Source: Mixophyes australis
Lineage: Eukaryota > Chordata > Amphibia > Anura > Limnodynastidae
Length of the DNA: 64,000 nucleotides
NCBI GenBank assembly: GCA_036250195.1
Contig: JAVHZZ010000003.1
Location: 294,659,065 to 294,723,064 of the forward strand
Direction of reading: 5' to 3'
The translations under genes were made by a program, and so were the position numbers. A model generated the notes under the pieces. That model had not been told where the DNA came from. It saw nothing but the letters and a program-made list of their open reading frames with translations, and ran no database searches. Below are positions 1 through 12,200 of this stretch, piece by piece; the stretch's first letter is position 1; each line of letters begins with the position of its first letter.

Positions 1-1210
1 CATGATCATGAATCAGCCCCAGTGCTGTGAGGCAGAACTGCTAACCACTAAGTCACCATGCTGTTCATTAATGCAGAATACATAGAAGCCCAACATTTCT
101 TTAAACAAATTTGCTAATGGTCACTATATAAGCTGCCTGAAAAATGTAAAAGTCCCTTTTTAGAGCAAATTGGGCTTTCCCTTACTTTTCCACACTATTT
201 TAATTGTCACAAAGCAAAAACAGTAAGCTACAACTGAAATTCTACCATTCATTGGGATAAGGTTAAAATGTAAACAAGCGCTGGATAAGGCAATGGAAAC
301 TATTAGACATTTTCACTTATCTTGTTGAAAAATAGACTACATTTTGCACAAATAGGCTAATCAGCATCATTTTGGTGTTGATTTCCCAAACAGGAAACTG
401 ATTATAAAGTCCATGCTTTTATAATGTGAATAACTTCAGAGGTGGCATCGCTGTTTACCAAATATAGCACCATTTTCCAGACATGCCCTTCCTGCAGCTG
501 AAAACTACATCGAAACGAAATATGTCTCTATATTTAGCACAATACACCACGGTATTATATAAACTTAAAAATGATTGATATGTATTATTTTATGAATAGA
601 ATGGGCTGAAATTTTCCCTTCATCGAACAGCACTAAAGTAGTAAAAGTTTATATAAAATAGTGATACACTGTAAAAAGAACATGTGGCAATTCACAGCAA
701 CCATCACGTATTAACTTCAGTGTTGTGCAAACTAGACTAATAAAAGAAGATATGGGGGGTATCAAAGTAATTTATCAAAGTAAAAGTGACCCATCCAGTC
801 ATATGATCTCAAACCGGCAGACCGCAAACCACAATGTTGGTTGTGGTCTAGAATCCATGCAATCCAGTACAATGTATCAAAAGGCAGTTTACAAAACCAC
901 ACAGAAAACTGCAAAGCATTTTTTAGTCTAGATTCTCATTAGTCAAATCACATTCTGGGTTTAATGCTAATATATGATTAACAGTGGTTTGCTAAAATTC
1001 AGGAACAAAGTATCTGCAAAAATACATTTAAACACAAATCTTATGATATTTACAGCTTTAAATATTGCATACTGTTGCATCCAGTGCACAGATGTCACAG
1101 TCGCATCAACATGTTAGCCTGCACTAGGCCTATCGGACACAAAAATTTGCACCTCCTGAAAGGTTTTTTATTTTAAATACATAATGTACATGAAATATTA
1201 CACATTAGAT
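1..1210. other. AT-rich intergenic DNA, nothing recognised
   Basis: I see no coding potential or familiar repeat here. The only open frame (68 codons near 725) has no recognisable motif and is of a length expected by chance in such DNA. Confidence 0.5.
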
Positions 1211-1690
1211 CATACTTGCCAACTCTCCCTGAATGTCAGAGAGTGATCTCCCTCACTCCCTGAAAAGTCTGGGATTCTCCCTGATGCTGAGCCAGTACAA
1301 GACGTGGTTGGCTTCGCCATCTGTGGCATGACGACACAGTTCAGAAATTGTGTCCTATGTCCATGTATTGATGCCTATGGAGGTGGCCATTTTCATGGAG
1401 ACCAAGATTTAATCAAAGACTGACAGGTAAGACAACATGACTTCAGTAATGGCGACAGAAATGTAAAAGACACTTCAGTCTCTAGAAATTCATTAGCTGC
1501 TTTTCGTTAACGCATAGTTGCCTACTCTCCGAGAGACTCCCCCATTTCTGGGAGACCTCCCAGGCTCCCGAGAGAGCAGGGCAAGCTCCCGGTTCTCGCA
1601 CCCACAATAGATAAGTGGCAGGGGCGGGACTTAATGATGCAAATATCGCGTCATCTTAGCCCTCTCCCAATTCTTCATGTTTTGAAATGA
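1211..1690. repeat. Two MITE end fragments (catacttgcc family)
   Basis: The end sequence catacttgccaactctccc appears at 1211 and a diverged copy (catagttgcctactctcc) at about 1513. Both are followed by CTCCCGG/CCGGGAG-like short palindromes. The same termini bound the complete element at 8473-8680. No matching right end (gcaagtatg) is visible for either copy, so I read them as broken or nested left ends. The boundary at 1690 is approximate. Confidence 0.5.
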
Positions 1691-2204
1691 CTGATGTATA
1701 TGATTAGGTAATTATTTTATTACAGCACATACTATGCTATCATATTTTTTGAAAATTTATCAGATTAAAAAAAACAAACGATGACTTTAAGAACAAACTA
1801 TAACTTAGATGTTTGTGGGATGATTAAAATACACATGCTTTAAAAAACTTTAATTTGACAACTTATACATCTGAAGTGTAAGCATCCCCCCTCCCCTTCA
1901 GGCTGCAGTTGTAAAGGCCCTGATACAAATGCATTTGTGCAAATCCGGTGGTCTCACTACTAGTTGCATTCTTTGTATGCTACACATAAGTACTTATCAT
2001 TGGTTAGTTTGGAGCTAAAATATAAAAAAATAATTAGAATATTTAATGATTCACACCAGTCCCTGCCCTCTGGAGCTTACAATTTCTATTCCCTACCACA
2101 CAGACACACACTAAGGTTATTTTTTTCAGAAGCCAATTAACCTACCACTATATCTTTATTTTATGAGCTGGAACTAATTTTGTGGTGTGTTTGCCATTTT
2201 CTGC

Positions 2205-3381
2205 TAACAGTCTATACCAGGAGATGGTTATCCCTGATCTCTCCTCCTCCCTCCTCTCTCGTGTATCTGACTGCCTCTCTGCCATTTCCTCCTGGATGTC
2301 ATCGCGCTTTCTCAAAATTAACATCTCCAAAACTGAACTGATTGTCTTTCCTCCCCCTAGACTCCCCGCCCACCACATCCTCTCTATCACTGTTAACAAT
2401 ACCACCATCTCCTCTGTCACCCAACTCCGCTGCCTGGGTGTTACCCTCGACTCCTCTCTCTCCTTCGCCCCCACATCCAATCCCTCGCCCAAGCCTGTCG
2501 CTACCAGCTACGCAACATTGCCCGCATCCGGCCCTTCCTCTCCCAGGATGCCACCAAAACTATCATCCACGCACTCATCATCTCCCGCCTTGATTATTGC
2601 AACCTCCTTCTTACCGGCCTCCCCCATTCCCATCTCGCCCCCCTCCGCTCTATACTCAATGCGGCTGCAAGACTCATCTTCCTTTCTCGCCGCTCCTCAT
2701 CTGCCTCCCCTCTCTGCCTTGCCCTACACTGGCTCCCCATTCCTTACAGAATCCTCTTCAAACTCCTGACCGTCACTTACAAGGCTCTCTCCCAGTCCAC
2801 TGCTCCCTATATCTCTAACCTCCTCTCCATTCACACCCCTGCCCATTCCCTGCGCTCGGCCAATGACCGTCGCCTCTCCTCCACTCTGATCACCTCTTCC
2901 CACTCCAGAATCCAAGACTTCTCCCGTGCTGCCCCCCTTCACTGGAACGACCTCCCTCGCTCCATCCGTCTTTCTCCCAATCTGTCCTCCTTCAAGAGGG
3001 CACTCAAAACTTACCTGTTCCTAAAGGCTTACCAACCTTCCACCTAACCTCTCCTCCACCTGTTCTTCCCCTCTCTCCTCCTGCCCCCTGTTCTCTCCCC
3101 ACTTCTTCAACTTGCTCCCTGTGTGCCTGTGTTCTGTCTACCCTCCCTTAGGATGTAAGCTCATTTGAGCAGGGCCCTCTTCCCTCTGTTCTCCATACCT
3201 GCTCTTCTGCTCCGTCTTTACTGCATTAGCCTGCCTGGAGTCTCTGAAGTTTTGGTATTTTTTGTTAACTGTTTGTGATGTGTTACCTTGTTTAGCCTAC
3301 TGTTTGTGCTGTGTACGGCGCTGCGGAACTCTTGTGGCGCCTAATAAATAAAGGATAATAATAATAATAATAATAATAATA
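2205..3381 (+). mobile_element. 5'-truncated L2-like LINE (3' end of ORF2 plus 3' tail)
   Basis: A non-LTR retrotransposon of the CR1/L2 group, truncated at its 5' side as usual for target-primed insertion. The + strand encodes the region after the RT core: ISSWMSSRFLKINISKTEL, then the cysteine-poor thumb/C-terminal part with ALHWLPI-type and HWNDLP-type motifs. The protein is split between two frames: 2182-2769 carries the start, and a shift near 2475 moves the rest to another frame that ends about 3046. The 3' UTR carries gatgtaagctcatttgagcagggc, then tacggcgctgcggaac...ggcgcctaataaata, and ends in an (ATA)n tail at 3355-3381. The left boundary is uncertain. Family membership is from motif recall, not a search. 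Confidence 0.8.
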
Positions 3382-4300
3382 TCCCCCTTATCCTCCCCTG
3401 ACAAGTCGTACAGTGGGTGGTATGCATGGATCACATTTACTTAATATAAGCTGCACAATGCACCACATAGTGCCATGGAGAAAATGTGTTGATACCAGCT
3501 TCGTCCATTCAATATAATGTGTATGTGAATTTCATGTGTGGGTTTGCGGTTTTGTGAGTACTGTGAGTCAGTGACGCATCTCACCATTTGTCTCATATAA
3601 TAATGATCCATCTGTTTGTTTGTGATACAGAATCCAGCATATCACAATTTTAAATTGTAGACTTAGGTATTCATAATAATTCATACAAAATATTTAAAGA
3701 ATATTGACAGACTGAACAAAATTATTTGAAACAATGCATTCATAACACTTGCATAGAAATACTGTGCAAAATTGAATGGGCAAAAATGCCCAAAGGTACA
3801 TCAGAGTATCAGAATCGGAGCATATAAGTATCAAATATAAACCAAATATTTGCATATAGAACAAGATTTCTGACATTGAATAGCTCAGTTTTTTTAAAAT
3901 TACAATCTTGCTACTAACAATAGATCTGTTGCTTTGCCTGGTGAAACAACAAAAGTATTAAAAATATAATTCAGTTTAACAATGTAAATGGAGACTCCCA
4001 GATATTAATCTCTTAATAAAACAATAGATAATTGAATCTGAGCAGTATCACAATAGAGCCTTAAATATTACTGTAGACTCCATTAAAATGTGCTACAACA
4101 TTCCAGACATTCCAGAGTAAACCAGTGATGGTGAAAAGTATGTACAAAGTCAGTACTTGAGTAACAGTGTTTTAAATAGAAGAGGGATTTACTTTCTCTG
4201 AATATTGTATACTGAATTAATATAAACATTGCAGAGCCACAAAAAAAGAACTGCTTTTACATTTTAGTTCAAGAGAAAATGCTATATTACTGGAGAATTC
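3382..4300. other. AT-rich spacer, nothing recognised
   Basis: No coding or repeat signal that I can name. The 60-codon minus-strand open frame at 3694-3876 shows no motif. Confidence 0.45.
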
Positions 4301-4307
4301 CAAGGTT

Positions 4308-4985
4308 TTGTTTTTTTTAATTAAATACTGTGTAAACAGAGAGAACTCAGTGTCAGAATCTGCTGAGAGTAACCACGCTTTTTCCCAGGTACCAGGTGGT
4401 GACAAGGAAAGGGAATGTCGTATTGTATCTGATGTGTGTAATGATGCTAATGCCACACCTGTCACTGTGTTAGAATCTACTGAGAGTACCCATGGTTCTT
4501 TCCAGGTGCCAGGATGTGACAGGGAAAGAGAATGTCGTATTGTACCCGATGCGTATAATGATGATAATGTCAAAAATAGTATTGAATTAGAATCTAAACC
4601 TGTTTTTACACTGACATTTTGTCATGAGGTAGGGACAGATGACACTGTTACTGCAAATATTGGCATTTATGCTGGGGTAGATAAGATGCTTTCGAGAAAT
4701 GTGGTAGATGACAATGCCATTATTTCTGAGGGGTTAGGTAACAGCAACGTTCTTAACCAGGTATTGTATTCAGAAGTGTGGGTACAGTGTAAATGGGAGG
4801 GAGGGCAAATTAAAATTGTCTGTTCTGTGCCTAAACCAGCCATACCCAGGGGTGTTGAGAATGTGGGGGAGACACATAGACATGACCAATGGCAAATAGC
4901 GAGTGACAGCAATCCTTACATTGCTACTGTGACCTGTAGTTCGAATGTGTACCACTCAGATCTTCATCTGAGTTCTGAACAATAA
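4308..4985 (+). pseudogene. ORF of an LTR element with a 39-residue repeat (remnant)
   Basis: A 225-codon open frame that I do not recognise. Its N-terminal third holds two copies of a 39-residue (117-bp) repeat starting ESAES and ESTES, each containing the core QVPGxDxERECRIV, and a short third start (ELES). It lies upstream of a second, 84-codon open frame (5268-5522) that runs to the polypurine tract at 5521-5532, so it is probably the 3' internal part of an LTR retroelement. No protease, RT, integrase or envelope motif is visible. The first ATG at 4308 is arbitrary, because the frame sits just after a T-rich stretch and upstream sequence appears lost. Confidence 0.45.
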
Positions 4986-5267
4986 CCTGAATTTTCTATA
5001 GAGACAGGGGGGGTCAGTTGCTAGCCCACCCTCTCATAGTCAGACATATAACAGCTTAGAGGAGGTAGATGAGGGACCCAAAATCCCTACTCTACACCCC
5101 TAGATAGATGAGTCCAAGGGAGAGCAGAGTGTCCTGTCCAATAGCTCCCAGATAAGAATTGCATAGTGTGTCCCACTGACAGGGAATTTTGTAACTGGGA
5201 AGCAGGGCCGTGTGAAAGTAGGTATTCTGCTGTGCCAGAATTAAGGGGTTCCCACTTATAAGAGTTT

Positions 5268-5522
5268 TTGTTTAAGGGAGGCGTTCTCTCAGGCAGCACC
5301 CCCAAAGAGGCACAATCAGTGAGAGGTACAGAGAGTGTAGCTAAGAATGCAGAGGTTAGCCCACAGCTATTGAAGGACCAAAAGAATTTAAGTCTTTTGT
5401 TACCCCTCTCACCGGTGACCCTAGTGAGAACCAGCCAGCCGCTATCCCAGTGGAATCAGGAGGAATCTGTGGGAGTTGGCCTGGGCAATGAGTTGTCAGT
5501 CAATCCCGATGCCATCTTTTAA
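5268..5522 (+). pseudogene. Short 3' ORF of the LTR element, abutting the polypurine tract
   Basis: An 84-codon frame rich in Ser, Leu and Gln with no domain I recognise. Its stop lies right at the polypurine tract, the usual place for the last frame of an LTR retroelement. It may be the tail of the frame at 4308-4985, with the intervening 280 bp containing stops in both frames. Function unknown. Confidence 0.35.
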
Positions 5523-5532
5523 AAAGGGGAGG
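5521..5532 (+). promoter_or_regulatory. Polypurine tract of the LTR element
   Basis: AAAAAGGGGAGG sits directly before TGTCATGAAC, the probable first bases of a 3' LTR. That is the standard position of the plus-strand primer in LTR elements. Confidence 0.65.
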
Positions 5533-6793
5533 TGTCATGAACAGAGAGAACTTACAGTTATTAATAAGGGTTAACCCATCACATAATTGTGCGGAATAAG
5601 GCCTAAATCATAACTGCAGTGTAAATCGTGTATATCAATTGAATCCAATGATAAGCTGAGCTACTAAAGTGTAAAATGTGAAGTCAGAAAGTCTGTTGTT
5701 TGTGCATTTGGGAGGCTCTGCACATTCCAGTGTTAGAAGATAGCAGTGTCACCTGTAGCAGCTTCAATGTGAGCTATATCCTGACACAAGTTAGTTTTTG
5801 GACACTTGAATAGACTTTGTGGGCCCGGTCACAGTTTGACATCCTTGCAACCAAAGGCAGCATTTGAAGGCCTATACAGTATAGAAATATGAGCTTCAAA
5901 GGAAAATGTCTTCATAGTTCATATTTTGGGAAATCTGTGTGCCTACTCCATACTGAGGAGCAGATATCACACCAGGGTTGTGAATGACAGGTACTGGCGG
6001 TATCCGGGAACAGCTATAATCACATATCTTTGGGAAAGGTATGCAACATTGTCATAATTCCATTATGTTTGGTATATAATGTGTGGAAGATTATGACCGG
6101 TTTATTGAAGAAGGAGTGCTGTCTCTGGGATATATCTGTGAACAATTACCGAAAGGTCAAAACTTTGGGAATATTTGTGAGCAAACTGTGAGACTGTCCA
6201 TATTTTCTGCCTACCCCCAGCCATACAGATTATTATACGTGATGCTCTGTTCTTTCATCTCATTTGTTTTTATAACTGTTTGCAATTTTATATTTGTATG
6301 TCAAATCCTTTTGTGTATTAAATCTAACAATTTAATAGTTCTGTCCTTATCGCTCTAAACAAATCCATTGCCTATTTAGAAGAGACAGATTGCTTGGCTG
6401 GATTGACTCTTTATAAACCAGTGTGTGAAGGGTTAACCGTTTAGCTACCAGAGCACAGAGTGTGTGCAATTAGGTGATTAAGTCATAGGTTTGCTAAGGG
6501 CTTTATACGTAGGTGGTCGCAGTTGCTGAGAACTGTGAAGTGTGCGTCCATGTTGGGAAAGGGACCAGCGAAATCTGTAGCCTAAAAGAGAGGTGAGTGT
6601 GAGGTTTAGGCTGGAATTCTGTGTGTTCCCTTACAGTAAGCTTCCATGTCATGAGTGAGCAGAGGGCAATTTGTGACAGATAAAGGGGTTAGGAGCGGTT
6701 TCCTGACAAAATAGAGGTGATATATTGTATGACTGTTGAAATATATGATAAGCTATTAAATCAGGGAGTAGCTAGAGGGGCTTATTCCTGACA
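5533..6793 (+). mobile_element. 3' LTR of a retroelement
   Basis: Begins TGTCATGAAC after the polypurine tract and most likely ends CCTGACA near 6793, giving inverted TGTCA/TGACA tips. A TATA-like ggtatataatg occurs at about 6070 and an attaaa polyadenylation-like signal at about 6317. The end is not certain: earlier TGACA tips occur at about 6678 and 6708. The last two candidates (6708 and 6793) share a repeated context (agg..tcctgaca). No 5' LTR is seen in the window, so no target duplication could be checked. Confidence 0.5.
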
Positions 6794-7314
6794 AATAGTA
6801 TAACCACAAATTATGCAATCAGTAGGATAATCAACAACCATAAAGAAAGCATAAAAAACATAAACTACTCATAAAACAAAAATTTATTTGAGTTAATTAA
6901 GATAAATAAGTCAATCTCTTATTTATTTTTTCCAGTGATTTCCCTTATGTCTGTAACAGTACGAGCAGAAGACCCTTTCTCTTTCCTAGACAGTGGGTTT
7001 TTCAAATTCCTAGAAGTCCCCTGCCCCATGAAATTCTCATTAAACCTTCTCTCTGGTGTAAACCTAAGACATACTTGCCTGCTCTAACAGAAGGTTCCTC
7101 AATTTCGGACTTCCAGAACAGTAGGCATCCTCTTGGGTCTTGATGGAGGAGGGCCTTAATGACTCAATTCACATCACCAAGCCCCGCCTCTGCTATGCAA
7201 TGCCATGAATTTTGGCATTTCATATCGGTGGTAGGGACATCCCTTCCTGTACTTTGCACTGGTTACCTAACCTCCCCTCCCGGATCTCATGGAGAGATTT
7301 TAAAAGTCGACAAG

Positions 7315-8030
7315 TATTATTATTACTATTAGTTTTTAATTATAGAGCACCACAAAGTATCTGTAGCGCTGTACAGGAACAAACAATAGGGCAGTACAAG
7401 GTGAAACAGCATGGTACAAGTAACAATAAACATTATAACTCAGGGAGCCTAAAGCACAGATAAGAGAAAGGGCGAGGGATATTCAGCACAAGCTGAACAC
7501 CTGTGCCCAAGAAGGTGGGCGTGGCTGACAGGTGAAGAGCCACTGAAAGGTGCAGAGAAAAGCAAGAGCAGAGTCAGAGGGCAGAAGGCCCAAGAAGGAG
7601 GTGGGCTGAGTAGTTGGAGAGCAAGGTTAAAAGTGGAGGAAACAGGAGGAGAGAGGGCCCTGCTCAAAGGAGCTTACAATCTAAAGGGAGGGGCAGACTT
7701 ACTGAAGACCCAAGGGTGAAAGGGGTACAGAGTCACACGGAATGAGAGAGGAAGGGCGAAGAAGGGATGAGAGGGACCGGTAGCCGACAAGTTGGATAGT
7801 TAAGAGGGTGACTGAAAGGCTTTTAAGAAAAGGTGGGTTTTTAATGCCCCCGTTTGAAACTGCACAGATTAGGGGAGATTCTGAAGGAGGGAGGGAGATC
7901 ATTCCAATGGCGGAGGGCAGTGCGGGAGAAGTCTTGATTGCGTACGTGAGAAGAGGTAATCAGAGGGGAAGAGAGGTGATCATCATTGGCCAATCGCAGT
8001 GGGTGGGCTGGAGTGTGAATAGAGATTAGG
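7315..8030 (-). mobile_element. L2-like LINE 3' end, minus strand
   Basis: Read on the minus strand, 8030 to about 7800 encodes the LINE C-terminal region with an HWNDLP-like motif (decayed). It is followed by a 3' UTR containing gagcagggccctct and a tail with tgtacagcgctacagatac...tataattaaaaac, ending in an (ATA)n-type run at 7315-7330. It matches the layout of the copies at 36632-36975 and 62680-62840. The reading frame is broken; this is a dead 5'-truncated copy. Confidence 0.7.
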
Positions 8031-8130
8031 GGGTAAATGTATGAATCTCCGGATTCTTCATCTCCGGCGTGTTCAGCCTCTTCAGCGCTTAAATTTAAAG
8101 CGGCGCTGCATTGTAAAGGGAAGTTTCCCT
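8031..8130. repeat. Left end of a MITE-like repeat (gggggtaaatgtatgaatctcc)
   Basis: The GGGGTAAATGTAT-type start is the same as the tips of the palindromic elements at about 30723 and 34665, followed by a GC-rich segment (ccggcgtg...cggcgctgc). Only one end is visible, directly adjoining the LINE. Confidence 0.35.
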
Positions 8131-8472
8131 TTGGTCATCTTTCATCAGCTCATGAAAAGATCCCTTTGTATATAGTTCAAATTATCACTAACTGTGATGA
8201 CATGAGATCACTTAGACAAACTTTAGCTTGTTTCTCACCCAAATAAGGGATTGAGTTACTACACTTTTTATCCCTGGTCCCCTCATCACAAACTTTATTA
8301 TGTTTCAGTTAATGCCCCGGTCAAAAGGGAAAAATGTATTTGATATATTCAGTTATGTTCCAAATGTGCCTGCATTATGTACATTGATGTCTATATGTAA
8401 TTATTGTGCAAAGTACATTTATATTATGTGGTTTATCACAATCCAATGCTATAATATTTATTGTAAATACTG

Positions 8473-8680
8473 CATACTTGCAAACTCTCCCGGAAAGTCC
8501 GGGAGAGTCCCAAAATTCAGGTCAGTCTGCCGGGCGAGCTGGCATTTCTCCTGCATCCCAGGTTTCACCTAGAATCGCGTCATTGGACGCGATTCTTGGT
8601 GATTCACGCCATTTTGGAGGGTGGGAGGGGGCGGGGTGAGGCCAATCGCGTCATTTTGTTTCCGGGAGTTGGCAAGTATG
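8473..8680. mobile_element. MITE, 208 bp, with 8-bp target duplication
   Basis: Ends are inverted (catacttgcaaactctcccgg at the left, ccgggagttggcaagtatg at the right). The flanks are identical 8-bp copies of AAATACTG at 8465-8472 and 8681-8688. An 8-bp duplication fits a hAT-mobilised element. No coding capacity. Same family as 21730-22022 and the broken ends at 1211 and 1513. Confidence 0.85.
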
Positions 8681-8769
8681 AAATACTGCTGCATTCACAT
8701 ATTTTTAAATAACACTTTCAGAGAGATCTTGTGGCACTATAACACCCAGGTGCTAACACTGTGCATCTG

Positions 8770-9180
8770 AGCAGGTAAATAGATTATACACACAATCAGT
8801 GGTTTTTTTTGTAATAAAAAAAGTGCCAGAACTCACATCACATAGTAAATCACTGTACACACACCCACACACGTCAGTTGTGTAACGAAACATAATGGTC
8901 GCCACCCACAGTAATTACTCAGCGCGCGACCACACAACCAATCACAAGTTGAGCAGTGTCACAGGCCATGCAGTTCCATCACAACAAGTGTTGACCAAGT
9001 ACGCATGTATCGGACTCAACACACAAGCAGCCCACATGCACCATTTTAATGATTTTGCCGCTGACCTGCTATGCTGATTCAAGTTCACGTGGACCAAACA
9101 TCGAATGTTCAAAAGTTACTTTTAAAACTTGGAATATTCGTCGAAAAAAGTGTCGGAACTCAGTTCCGGTGAGTTCTTTG
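8770..9180. repeat. Possible hAT-type MITE remnant
   Basis: Segments tttttttgtaataaaaaaagtgcc-agaactca near 8805 and aaaaaagtgtcggaactca near 9144 resemble each other and the AAAAAGTGCCGGAACTC ends of some vertebrate hAT MITEs. I could not define a target duplication or true termini. Confidence 0.3.
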
Positions 9181-9519
9181 ACAAAAAAAGCAATGCATAG
9201 AATCATTGTTGATAGACCCAAGCTTATTAGACACCATTGTATTCATGATAGTTCGTTAATATGTAGCAAAATGTTTAAATAGTAAATTAATTTGCTAAGT
9301 CCCTTGTGTGTGTATGCAGACATGCGAATACAATGTGTCTGCTACAATATTTAGCAAAGCTGCTATCTCCAGAGCTGCTGATAATCTGATCACACACACC
9401 CCATTGTGTGCTGGCAGCTAGACATCTCGTCTCCACCCCTTATCAGAATTTTAAACACCTGCTATATGGTCAACAGTGTGACTAGGGTATACAGTATGAG
9501 GGATGATGGCTAAGAGAGG

Positions 9520-9580
9520 GTGGGATATCAGCATAGCAAAGGATCTTTGGATAGCAGCATAGCAAAGGATCTTTGGATCC
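9520..9580 (+). repeat. Two tandem copies of a 27-bp unit
   Basis: The unit agcatagcaaaggatctttgga(t) occurs twice in a row. No coding meaning is apparent. Confidence 0.6.
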
Positions 9581-10288
9581 GTCAGTGAGGAGTGTCCGTG
9601 GCACAGGGAGCTGTGTGAGCCAGTATCCCAGGCAGGGAGACACAGGACTGCTGGCATTAACTCGCTATTACCTTTGCAACTCAATATACATATATATCTA
9701 TACATACATATATAGCACAGACCCCAGCAGCAGAGAGTCTCAAGCTGAAGACTGGTTCCCACACAGGGTAACTACCACCTGGAGCTTAGCTAGCGGATAA
9801 TCGTATGACTGTATGTTGCTAATATTATTGTACTGCTATTATTTTTATGCCGTTCCATGAGTATTTGCGCAAATAAACTGCACTTATATATTTTCAACTA
9901 ACCCTTTTTTATCATCAGCCTTTCAAACAGGTCAATATCTGGTCTTCTGCACTCACAATAGGTTTCATATAACTGCAGAGTTGATGATATTTAAATTTAT
10001 GCAAATAATATTTCATTTTAGTGTAAAGTGTTGTACCTATATTGACATTATTAAACACACATTTGTTCCCTCTGTGTTATCTATTTTATTTGTTGCAGCT
10101 TTACTGCTTTAAAATGGCCTCCAGCTATGAATAACCACAGAGCCAGCAAATGATAATAATTATGAAAATGAGCTTACATACATGTCAATGCAAATGAGAT
10201 CATTTTAAATATTAATGAAAGAATGTGTTGATACCAATAATAAATCATGTGTCCTATGTTTAAGATAAAATACGTATGAATGAAAACT

Positions 10289-10303
10289 ATATATATATAT
10301 ATA

Positions 10304-10350
<47 letters not shown>
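10289..10350. repeat. (AT)n microsatellite
   Basis: A long run of TA dinucleotides, interrupted once by CTC. The 68-codon minus-strand open frame across it (Tyr-Ile repeats) is an artefact of the repeat. Confidence 0.9.
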
Positions 10351-10351
<1 letters not shown>

Positions 10352-10469
10352 TAGATGTTTTGTTGTTGTTGATGTTTCAAGTTTACAGAAGTAAAATGAA
10401 CAGGTCGTATTTGTAATAATACATATTTAATGAGTTAAAAATAAATGATTTTTATATTAAAAAACTCTA

Positions 10470-10500
10470 ACTATTATTATTATTATTATTATTATTATTA
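10470..10500. repeat. (ATT)n microsatellite
   Basis: About nine ATT units in a row. Confidence 0.9.
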
Positions 10501-11768
10501 AAAATTATTTTCCACATTAGTTAACTAATCTAGTCTAGAGATACTGCATACACATTGAGTTATTGAGTTCCGTTGTATCAATAGAGTTAATTTAGGTTAT
10601 ACCCATGTGGTGTGCAGGGGCAAAGTGGACATCTGGCAGTTCTGGCAAATGCCACAAGGGCCGATGGCTGGATGGGCCGGTGCAGGGACTGGCCTAAGCA
10701 GTAGCGGATTGGTAATTTCTTTCTTCCTGGGTCCCGGCATTGTAGTCTGACCTAGCCTACCAGTGGCTTTCTCGAGGCTGGCTCCTCCCCAGGAACCAGC
10801 CATCTAACTAAATATGTCACGCAGATCTGTGTGCTTTAAATGCCAGGGCTGATTTTTATTCCCAGTCCAGCCCTGGTGGGGTGTAACTACTAACCAATAC
10901 AGAAAGACTTTCTAATGCTCTGACCAGTCAGAGGAAAGTCGCTCTGTATGCATTAGAAGCTGACAAGCCACCCAGGCTGTCATTCGTGTTATAGGGGGCT
11001 ACCTTGGGCTGGGTCACTAGACCACCTGCATTTTCTTTCCTTTAAAAGTTGAGTCTTGCCCCCCAGGCTAACATTTACTAGCCCTCCCTTGGTGGCACCA
11101 GGGGAAAAAATGCTTACTTTCTATAATTATATTTATTACCCCAATACCCATTTGACAGCTTTCTATATCTTAAAAAATCCTTATAAATTTCTGATGTAAT
11201 TGATTTTCATATGACTATTTTGATGCATAAATAAATAAAAAAAGGTAAACTTTGCCTATGTGATCCATTCAAGCACTTTCAACAAGGCTTAATAGAGCTG
11301 TATTTACTGGCCTGCAACACTAGTGGATTAAAACTACTATGGGCTCTGATTGGTACTAAAAACATGGACCACTACTATTTTTTTCATGCTAAGTCACCCA
11401 CTAAAACACTTTTGACAACCACTAAGCAATCCTTTTGTCCAACTGAATTAATATAGATAGGCCTCATACTCCAAAAGGCCTCATTTACAAAGTACACTGT
11501 ATGTGAACTACAAAATAGTTTGATGTTAATGGAACACAATATGCTGCTCCTGTGCAAATTTCGCCTCTTGCTCAAGAAACCTATGCACTATGAAGAAATG
11601 GTGAGACCAAAGCTAATTTTGTGCTGGCTCTTGACCATTTTGTGTATTGTAAATGACTTCCTAAGTATTTTGTGTCTTAAAGAGCCAGAATATGTATTCA
11701 GAGTTCTTTAGAACAGACAGAAACCTTTCACTCCCAGCTTATTTTACCTATTGAGACGATCATAATTG
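10500..11768. other. Non-coding DNA with one GC-rich MITE-like stretch
   Basis: Around 10610-10880 there is a GC-richer patch (gggccgatggctggatgggccggtgcaggg ... cccagtccagccctgg) that resembles the ends of hAT MITEs, but I cannot define its borders. The rest is AT-rich with no motif. Confidence 0.35.
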
Positions 11769-12090
11769 CATACCTTCCAACATTTCTGAATTTAAAATTC
11801 AGGCCATAGTGCGCGTGCACAAGAAGGGGGTGCGGTCCCTGTAGAAAGGGCTTTCCACACCACGTTGGGGCTGTGTCATGACACCCACAGGTTTGTAAAG
11901 CGCTGTGTTGCCCTCAGACCTCTTTCCCTCCCCTAAAAGCACCCCTTGAATGCCTCCCATAACTGCTGCTGGTAGGCATGGCATAATTTGTTGGGACCTA
12001 CCTCCCAACTGTACCCAAATTGATAAATGAGAAGATGGGACATTCCACTCAAATTGGGACTATCCCACTTAAAATGGAATAGTTGTGAGG
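11769..12090. repeat. MITE-like repeat with gcatacctt / aggtatgc ends
   Basis: Starts gcataccttccaac and ends gttgtgaggtatgc, an inverted pair. The interior contains gggacctacctcccaac and its near inverse. No duplicated target could be seen, so the assignment is by end symmetry only. Confidence 0.5.
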
Positions 12091-12200
12091 TATGCAACAG
12101 AGTTTGTGAACATGTAGGCCCCCTTAGAGGCCTGAATTTCACCCTAAGCACCAATATTATAACATATTTGCCAACTTTGGTGCAACTCCGACAGAAGGAC

